Shown here: positions 21,520 to 26,400 of the stretch, piece by piece
How positions within the stretch are numbered: position 1 is the first letter of the stretch
Layout: the number at the start of each line of letters is the position of its first letter
Origin: UBA668 sp038234785
Lineage (GTDB): Bacteria > Actinomycetota > Acidimicrobiia > Acidimicrobiales > Ilumatobacteraceae
Direction: 5' to 3'
DNA length: 26,400 nucleotides
Assembly: GCA_038234785.1 (NCBI GenBank)
Contig: JBBQTC010000060.1
Span: forward strand, 1 to 26,400
Notes under the pieces: model-generated
Database searches by the model: none
What the model saw: the letters and a program-made list of their open reading frames with translations, nothing else
What the model was told of the DNA's origin: nothing
Program-made: the position numbers and the translations under genes

Positions 21520-22273
21520 ACTTGGTGACGCGACGAAGCTTCGCCCAGAGGCGGTCGAACACCTCGGAGACCTCGGCACTGCGAGCACCGTAGGTGTGCA
21601 ACGGCCGTCGTTCTCCGATGGCTTGATTGATGATGACCCGATGGGGGATCACGGGTTGCCAGATCGCCCGCTTGCCCACGATGCGGGTGAGCTCGTCGTA
21701 GCGGCGGTCGGCCTCGGTGCTGATCGCCGGCACCTTGTTGACGATCACGCCGGTGAGCTCGAGACCGGGGTTGTGGGCATCCCACACCTCGTCGACGAGA
21801 TCCGCCACCGCGCCGATCCCGCGCAGGCCGAGTGCCGACGGTTCGACGACGATGACCGCGTGATCGGCAGCGGTGAGGCCGCTGGCGGACAGCGCGCCGA
21901 GCGACGGCGGGCAGTCGATGAGCACCGCGTGGAACTGATCGCTGACAGCGGCGAGCGCTTCGCGAAGTCGCAGTGGCGAGCCGCCGTGATCCTTGGCCAG
22001 CAATCTGGGCGAGGCGGGAATCACCCACACCTCGCCTCCCCACGCCGACGGCACCATCGCCTTCGTCGCTGCCAAGCGGCCCATGACCTCGGCGCTCGAG
22101 AACTCGACCTCGGCGGGGTCGATGCCCAGCACCCACGTGCTGGATCCCTGAGGATCGAGGTCGACCACGAGCACCCGGTGACCGGCCGCAGCAGCAGCGG
22201 AGGCGAGCCCGAGCGTGACGGTGGTCTTGCCGACTCCGCCTTTCTGGTTCAGTACTGCGACAACACGACCCAT
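21515..22273 (-). CDS. ParA/Soj-family ATPase, orphan
   Basis: The 252-residue protein is a ParA-type (SIMIBI, MinD/ParA) ATPase. It has the deviant Walker A KGGVGKTT at residues 11-18 with the signature lysine K11, VLVVDLDPQGSSTWVLG (Walker A' Asp), and Walker B AVLIDCPPSLGALS. The C-terminal region has VIVNKVPAISTEADRRYDELTRIVG. Such proteins position DNA or protein cargo, with ParB-like or other activators. No ParB gene and no parS-like site (TGTTTCACGTGAAACA type) is near, so it is probably not the chromosomal partition ParA but an orphan, perhaps for a different cargo. It follows the glucosidase after 12 bases and has no good ribosome binding site. Its 3' end faces RNase D. Confidence 0.85.
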   Translation of the reverse strand: MGRVVAVLNQKGGVGKTTVTLGLASAAAAAGHRVLVVDLDPQGSSTWVLGIDPAEVEFSSAEVMGRLAATKAMVPSAWGGEVWVIPASPRLLAKDHGGSPLRLREALAAVSDQFHAVLIDCPPSLGALSASGLTAADHAVIVVEPSALGLRGIGAVADLVDEVWDAHNPGLELTGVIVNKVPAISTEADRRYDELTRIVGKRAIWQPVIPHRVIINQAIGERRPLHTYGARSAEVSEVFDRLWAKLRRVTKS

Positions 22274-22285
22274 GCGGTCATGTTC

Positions 22286-23830
22286 TCACGCGCGCTGCGC
22301 GACGACGGCGACCAGCGGCGACAAGTTCCTGATCACCGTGCCGTCGAGCGCGTCGTCGGACGCGAGCAGGACCGCGTGGTCGTGGGGGAGCGGCACCGTG
22401 GTGTCGCCCAGGTTGGCGATCACGACGAGGTCGCCGCGCCGATATGCGACGACGTCGTCGCCCAATGGGATCAGTTCGAAGTCGAGCGCGTGCAGTGGGC
22501 CGGCTGAACGCCGGAACGCGAGCAGGCGTCGATACAGGTGGAGGATCGAATGCTCGTCCTCGCGCAGGGTGGCCACGTTGCGGCGGTCGACCTCCGGAGC
22601 GAACGGGAGCCAGGGGTCGGCGTGCCAGCCGTGCAGTGGCTCGGCCGTCCACGGGATCGGAGCGCGGCATCCGTCGCGGCCGCCCGGGTCGACCACCCTG
22701 TCCGGTGGTACGTCGGCGTCGAGCAGCCCGAGCTCCTCGCCCTGGTACACGAACGGCGTACCGGGCAATGTGAGCAACATGACCGCCGCCACCCTGGCTG
22801 CGGCCTCGTCGCCCCCGTAGCGCTGGCGGTGCCGGGGTACGTCGTGGTTGGACAGCACCCACGTCGGCCATGCGCCGCGAGCGGCGAGCACCTCCAGCGT
22901 GCGGGCGATCCTGCTGGTGAGCTCCTCGGCGACGAACGGCGCCCAGACGAAGCGGAAGTTGAAGCTGAGCTGCAGTTCGTCGCCATGGCCGTAGTACTCG
23001 GCCATGCGTTCCTCGTCGAGCAGGTAGACCTCGCCGACACTCGTGCGGTCGCCGGGATAGGAGTCCAGGATTCGACGGATGGCCCGCAGCCGCTCGTGGG
23101 TGACCGGTTGGTCGTTGAACGGCACGTGTCCGAAGCCGCGTGCCACGGCAGAGGGCGGGTCGTCGATGCTCAGGTCCTTGCCGATCAGGTGCACCACGTC
23201 CATCCGGAACCCGTCCACCCCACGATCCAGCCAGAAGCGCAGCGTCTCGTGCATCGCAGCCTCGACGTCGGGGTGATCCCAGTCGAGGTCGGGCTGCTGG
23301 GAGAGGAAGCAGCGCAGGTAGTACTGCCCCCGCACGTCGTCGAAGTGCCACGCGGACTCGCCCGCGGGGAACGACGCCAACCAGTTGTTCTCCGGCTGGT
23401 CGCGCCACACGTACCAGTCGGCCTTGGGATTCGTTCGGTCCTGTCGGCTCTCCAGGAACCAGGGGTGCTGATCGCTGGTGTGGTTCGGCACCCAGTCGAG
23501 CAGGACCTTGAGGTCGCGGGCGTGCGCCTCGGAGATGAGCCGGTCCATGTCGGCGAGCGACCCGAAGACCGGGTCGATGTCGCAGTAGTCGCTGACGTCG
23601 TACCCGAAGTCGGCCATCGGCGACGTGAAGACGGGGGAGAGCCAGAGCGCATCGACGCCCAACCACTGCAGGTGGTCGAGGTGCTCGATGAGCCCGGCGA
23701 GGTTGCCGACGCCGGGGACCGGATTGGCGGAAGTGCTTGCATCGGCGAAGGATCGGGGGTACACCTGGTACACCACAGCGGTCTTCCACCACTCCTCGGC
23801 GTTCGCGTTCGGGGCGTGCACGTTGGGCAT
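22286..23830 (-). CDS. GH13 alpha-glucosidase / oligo-1,6-glucosidase-like enzyme
   Basis: The 514-residue protein is a glycoside hydrolase family 13 enzyme that would cleave alpha-glucosidic bonds of small oligosaccharides in the cytoplasm; there is no signal peptide. The conserved regions are DWVPNHTS (112-119), QPDLDWDHP (179-187, often QPDLNW), DGFRMDVVH with nucleophile D211, SVGEVYL with acid/base E267, and LSNHDVPR with transition-state stabiliser D330. The N-terminal WWKTAVVYQVYPRSFAD is classical. A C-terminal beta domain follows from about 430. Trehalose synthase and sucrose phosphorylase are alternatives but fit less well. The ATG at 23830 is six bases downstream of TAAGGT with no ribosome binding site. 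The ParA gene follows. Confidence 0.88.
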   Translation of the reverse strand: MPNVHAPNANAEEWWKTAVVYQVYPRSFADASTSANPVPGVGNLAGLIEHLDHLQWLGVDALWLSPVFTSPMADFGYDVSDYCDIDPVFGSLADMDRLISEAHARDLKVLLDWVPNHTSDQHPWFLESRQDRTNPKADWYVWRDQPENNWLASFPAGESAWHFDDVRGQYYLRCFLSQQPDLDWDHPDVEAAMHETLRFWLDRGVDGFRMDVVHLIGKDLSIDDPPSAVARGFGHVPFNDQPVTHERLRAIRRILDSYPGDRTSVGEVYLLDEERMAEYYGHGDELQLSFNFRFVWAPFVAEELTSRIARTLEVLAARGAWPTWVLSNHDVPRHRQRYGGDEAAARVAAVMLLTLPGTPFVYQGEELGLLDADVPPDRVVDPGGRDGCRAPIPWTAEPLHGWHADPWLPFAPEVDRRNVATLREDEHSILHLYRRLLAFRRSAGPLHALDFELIPLGDDVVAYRRGDLVVIANLGDTTVPLPHDHAVLLASDDALDGTVIRNLSPLVAVVAQRA

Positions 23831-23842
23831 GGCGGCACCTTA
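23831..23842 (-). promoter_or_regulatory. TAnnnT -10 hexamer for leaderless glucosidase mRNA
   Basis: On the minus strand TAAGGT (23842-23837) is followed by GCCGCC and the ATG at 23830, with a six-base spacer. The GC-only spacer has no Shine-Dalgarno. Confidence 0.5.
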
Positions 23843-23921
23843 GGGCGTCGACCAGGGGTGTTCTCGCGGTCCGAGGTCCGTTTCGGCTCGTGCCATCCCG
23901 CCCATTCCCGACACGAGGGGA

Positions 23922-23959
23922 TAGAGTGGCACCCAATGTCAACTCTCTAGGTTCGGGAG
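23922..23959 (+). promoter_or_regulatory. Candidate -10 and ribosome binding site of the DUF3073-like gene
   Basis: TAGAGT (23922-23927) would start transcription near 23934 and give a leader of about 33 bases. GGGAG (23955-23959) lies seven bases before the GTG at 23967. This gene is therefore leadered, unlike the divergent glucosidase. The 136-base gap 23831-23966 contains no other gene that I can see. Confidence 0.4.
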
Positions 23960-23966
23960 CCCTACC

Positions 23967-24155
23967 GTGAAGAAGGGTCGTCACCGCCGCTTCGAAGAGG
24001 CGCGGAAACTCAAACAAGCCGGTCCCAGCGCCTTTGATCTGGGACTCGGCGGGAACGATCATCGTCAGTCCACCGAAGAAGACGAGTACGCCGCTCTGGC
24101 GGAAAAGTACGGTGTGACCTTCGACGATGACGATGATGAAGAGTCCGACGACTGA
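23967..24155 (+). CDS. Small basic-acidic protein, DUF3073-like
   Basis: The 62-residue protein has a strongly basic N-terminus (KKGRHRRFEEARKLKQ), a middle with LGLGGNDHRQSTEEDEYAALAEKYGV and a run of Asp/Glu at the C-terminus (FDDDDDEESDD). This charge layout resembles the actinobacterial DUF3073 family, whose role is unknown; the resemblance is by pattern and not proven. The start is GTG with GGGAG seven bases upstream. It is followed after 50 bases by typA, so both may be co-transcribed. Being so small, it could be a nucleic-acid or ribosome-associated protein, but that is only a guess from charge. Confidence 0.65.
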   Translation: MKKGRHRRFEEARKLKQAGPSAFDLGLGGNDHRQSTEEDEYAALAEKYGVTFDDDDDEESDD

Positions 24156-24205
24156 CTTCTGCACAGCGAGGCTTGCCGCGCCCGGTCCCAACCCCCTCGG
24201 CAGCC

Positions 24206-26053
24206 ATGAACTCGCAGATCCCCACCTCCCACATCCGTAACGTCGCCCTGGTCGCTCACGTCGACCACGGAAAGACCACCCTCGTCGACGCGCTCCTGCG
24301 GGCGACGGGGACCTTCGCCGCCCACCAGGCGGTGGTGGACCGGGTGATGGACTCCAACGACCAAGAGCGCGAGCGCGGCATCACCATCCTCGCCAAGGCG
24401 GCGTCGATCCAGTGGAAGGGCGTCAAGATCAACCTGGTCGACACGCCCGGCCACGCCGACTTCGGTGGCGAGGTCGAGCGGGCGCTCACGATGGTCGACG
24501 GCGTGCTCTTGCTGGTCGACGCGGCAGAAGGCCCGTTGCCCCAGACCCGCTACGTGCTCCAGAAGGCACTGGCCCGCGACCTGCCGGCCATCGTCATCAT
24601 CAACAAGGTCGACCGCCAGGATGCCCGTGCCGACGAGGTGCTCGACGAGGTCTACCAGCTGTTCATCGACCTCGACGCCGACGACGAGCACATCGACTTC
24701 GAGATCATCTCCGCCGTGGCCCGCGAGGGCCGGGCGATGAAGGGGATCGGCATGCCCGAGGAGGGCACTGACCTGTCGGCGCTGCTCGACACCATCCTCG
24801 AAGCCATTCCCGCCCCGGTCGGCGACGCCGAGGCCCCCCTGCAGGCGATGGTCACCCAGCTCGACGCGAGCGACTACCTCGGCCGGCTGGCCATCGGTCG
24901 CGTGGTGAACGGCGTGATGCGCCGTGGCGAGACCGTTGCCCTCCTCGAGGCCGAGTTCGCCGAAGGGCAGCCGCCGTTGAAGCGGCGCCTCAGTCAGCTG
25001 ATGTCGTTCCACGGTGTGAGCCGCGACGAGGTCGACGAGCTCAGTGCCGGCGACCTGTTCGTGATGGCCGGATTCCCCGAAGTCGAGATCGGCGACACGA
25101 TCGCCTCGGTCGAGACGCCCGTCGCATTGCCTCGCCTCGTCGTCGACGAACCCGTGCTGCGGATGACGTTCGGCGTCAACACCTCGCCGCTCGCCGGCAA
25201 GGACGGCAAGTTCCTCACCAGTCGTCACCTCATCGACCGGCTCAATCGCGAGCTGCTCGGCAACGTGTCGATCAAGCTGTTCGAGACCGGTTCACCCGAT
25301 GTCATCGAGGTCGCCGGCCGCGGCGAGCTGCAACTGGCCGTGCTCATCGAGAGCATGCGCCGGGAGGGCTACGAGCTGCAGGTCAGTCGGCCCGAGGTCA
25401 TCACCAAGGAAGTCAACGGCAAGCGCTTCGAGCCCCAGGAGCGCGGCGTGTGCGACGTCCCCGACGAGCACGTCGGCACGGTCACCCAGGAACTGGCGCC
25501 CCGCAAGGGTCGGCTCACCGACCTGCGCACCGGCGATGCCGGCCGCACGATCGTCACCTTCGAGTGCCCGAGTCGCGGGCTGATCGGGTTCCGGTCGCTC
25601 TTGATGACCGCCACTCGCGGTACCGCCTTGCTGCACCAGCATCACCTCGGCTGGATGCCGTGGGCGGGCGACATGCCCGACACACGCGGCGGAGCCATGG
25701 TGTCGGACCGCCTCGGCGTCACCACCGCCTACGCGCTCGACAAGCTCCAGCTGAGCGGCCAGTTCTTCGTCAACCCGCAGGAGCAGGTGTACGAGGGCAT
25801 GGTCGTGGGCGAGTGCTCACGTGAGGACGAGATGGTGGTCAATGCGGTGCGTGCGAAGGAGAAGAACAACATCCGTACGCACAGCCACGACGACGCCGTG
25901 AAACTGCCGGCCCCCAAGATCCACACCCTCGAGACCGCGATCGAATGGATCGCCGGCGACGAGCTCGTCGAGGTCACGCCGAAGGCGATTCGGATCCGCA
26001 AGCGCCAGCTCGGCCTCGAAGAGCGTCGGAAGGCCAACAAGAAGGTGAGCTGA
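24206..26053 (+). CDS. typA: Ribosome-associated translational GTPase BipA/TypA
   Basis: The 615-residue protein is a translational GTPase of the BipA/TypA family, which binds the ribosome and supports assembly and stress growth. G motifs: AHVDHGKTT (17-25), RERGITI, DTPGHADFGGEVERAL, NKVDRQDARADEVLDEV and the SAV equivalent. Domain II, domain III (FEVAGRGELQLAVLIESMRREGYELQVSRPEVI) and the BipA-specific C-terminal domain (CPSRGLIGFRSLLMTATRG, KEKNNIRTHSHDDAVKLPAPK) are all present at normal length. I chose the ATG at 24206: a TTG 11 codons upstream is also in frame, but the family start fits the ATG. No strong ribosome binding site or -10 hexamer is seen, which is compatible with read-through from the preceding small gene. 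Confidence 0.95.
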   Translation: MNSQIPTSHIRNVALVAHVDHGKTTLVDALLRATGTFAAHQAVVDRVMDSNDQERERGITILAKAASIQWKGVKINLVDTPGHADFGGEVERALTMVDGVLLLVDAAEGPLPQTRYVLQKALARDLPAIVIINKVDRQDARADEVLDEVYQLFIDLDADDEHIDFEIISAVAREGRAMKGIGMPEEGTDLSALLDTILEAIPAPVGDAEAPLQAMVTQLDASDYLGRLAIGRVVNGVMRRGETVALLEAEFAEGQPPLKRRLSQLMSFHGVSRDEVDELSAGDLFVMAGFPEVEIGDTIASVETPVALPRLVVDEPVLRMTFGVNTSPLAGKDGKFLTSRHLIDRLNRELLGNVSIKLFETGSPDVIEVAGRGELQLAVLIESMRREGYELQVSRPEVITKEVNGKRFEPQERGVCDVPDEHVGTVTQELAPRKGRLTDLRTGDAGRTIVTFECPSRGLIGFRSLLMTATRGTALLHQHHLGWMPWAGDMPDTRGGAMVSDRLGVTTAYALDKLQLSGQFFVNPQEQVYEGMVVGECSREDEMVVNAVRAKEKNNIRTHSHDDAVKLPAPKIHTLETAIEWIAGDELVEVTPKAIRIRKRQLGLEERRKANKKVS

Positions 26054-26067
26054 CCCCACCCACCGGC

Positions 26068-26116
26068 TAACCTGTACAAGTCTGATACAAGTGAACGCCG
26101 AAGAAGGGTGCAGGAG
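26068..26116 (+). promoter_or_regulatory. Candidate promoter, TACAAGT direct repeats and ribosome binding site of the isocitrate dehydrogenase gene
   Basis: TAACCT (26068-26073) is a possible -10. TACAAGT occurs at 26075-26081 and 26086-26092, an 11-base period that places both copies on one face of the helix, in the predicted initially transcribed region. GAAGGG about eight bases before the ATG and AGGAG adjacent to it can pair with 16S rRNA. A regulator site is inferred, not shown. Confidence 0.4.
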
Positions 26117-26400
26117 ATGTCGAAGATCAAGGTCGTGAAGCCGGTCGTCGAGATGGACGGCGACGAGATGACACGGATCATCTGGCAGTTCATCAAGGAA
26201 CAGCTGATCCTGCCGTACCTCGACCTCGAGCTCGACTACTACGACCTCGGCATCGAACACCGCGACGCCACCGACGACCAGGTCACGATCGACTCCGCGA
26301 ACGCCACGAAGGTGCACGGTGTGGCCGTCAAGTGCGCCACGATCACCCCCGACGAGGCGCGCGTCGAGGAATTCGGATTGAAGAAGATGTGGAAGAGCCC
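26117..26400 (+). CDS. icd: NADP-dependent isocitrate dehydrogenase, eukaryote-like dimeric type (partial)
   Basis: The 94 visible residues open a homodimeric NADP-isocitrate dehydrogenase of the type also found in eukaryotes and in actinobacteria (Icd1-like): KPVVEMDGDEMTRIIWQFIKEQLILPYL, LDYYDLGIEHRDATDDQVTIDSANAT and VAVKCATITPDEARVEEFGLKKMWKS, all near-identical to the family consensus. The enzyme oxidises isocitrate to 2-oxoglutarate in the TCA cycle and generates NADPH. The Asp-rich isocitrate and metal sites and the cofactor loop lie beyond the window. The ATG at 26117 is clear. The 63-base gap to typA carries its promoter-like elements, so it is probably a separate transcription unit. 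Confidence 0.93.
   Translation, partial: MSKIKVVKPVVEMDGDEMTRIIWQFIKEQLILPYLDLELDYYDLGIEHRDATDDQVTIDSANATKVHGVAVKCATITPDEARVEEFGLKKMWKS

Noticed and set aside
21515..22273. Chromosome partition locus parAB/parS
   Set aside because: There is no ParB gene and no parS-like 16-mer near the ParA gene, and neighbours are not those of the replication origin region.
22278..24191. Long Arg/Pro-rich minus-strand frame of 637 codons across the glucosidase
   Set aside because: It is an alternative-frame shadow of the GH13 gene and has a composition unlike any protein.
24173..24205. Upstream TTG start of typA
   Set aside because: It adds an 11-residue Pro-rich stretch not typical of the family, and the ATG at 24206 gives the usual N-terminus before the G1 motif.
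1..26400. CRISPR array, prophage, defence island or toxin-antitoxin module
   Set aside because: No spaced repeats, integrase, recombinase, nuclease-helicase pair or toxin-like pair was seen; the genes are ordinary metabolic and housekeeping families.

Overview
The window is a densely coding, GC-rich bacterial chromosome segment with about 31 genes, short gaps and many 1-20 bp gene overlaps. Several protein families are typical of Actinomycetota: DUF3151, a DUF3073-like acidic protein, a DUF2516-like membrane protein, and the CBS-domain GuaB1-type GMP reductase. A Thr/Ala-rich binding-protein linker and the eukaryote-like isocitrate dehydrogenase fit the same phylum. My inference is an actinobacterium, possibly of the Acidimicrobiia. 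There is no tRNA, rRNA, insertion sequence, phage gene or CRISPR array that I can see, and no non-coding stretch longer than 300 bases.

Layout. (1) 1-6114, minus strand: a branched-chain-amino-acid-type ABC transporter operon (lipoprotein binding protein, LivH, LivM, LivG, LivF), followed by a histidine phosphatase and a nitronate monooxygenase cut by the window edge. (2) 6252-9736, plus: enoyl-CoA hydratase/isomerase, nitroreductase, xylulokinase-type kinase and a J-domain protein, tightly coupled. (3) 9875-11743: a small membrane protein (+), then minus-strand alpha/beta hydrolase and threonylcarbamoyl-AMP synthase. (4) 11828-14591, plus: guaB1, cmk and plsC. (5) 14592-16483, minus: a second histidine phosphatase and an M18 aminopeptidase. 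(6) 16503-18703, plus: pyruvate kinase and a second alpha/beta hydrolase. (7) 18710-21497: a small membrane protein (-), then DUF3151, mobA, rhodanese and RNase D (+). (8) 21515-23830, minus: GH13 alpha-glucosidase and a ParA-type ATPase. (9) 23967-26400, plus: DUF3073-like protein, BipA/TypA GTPase and the start of isocitrate dehydrogenase.

This is mostly housekeeping and central metabolism, and I found no new multi-gene system. The most interesting signal is in the gene starts. At least seven genes with no visible Shine-Dalgarno have a TAnnnT hexamer ending exactly 6 or 7 bases before the start codon, the geometry expected of leaderless mRNAs. Some of these hexamers lie in very short divergent gaps (19 and 29 bp between start codons), where the two promoters must be back to back or even share one hexamer. 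Other points are a perfect 14-bp tandem repeat in the guaB1 leader, a likely CTG start for mobA, two tandem palindromes covering two convergent stop codons, and a strongly structured gap between the binding-protein gene and livH.
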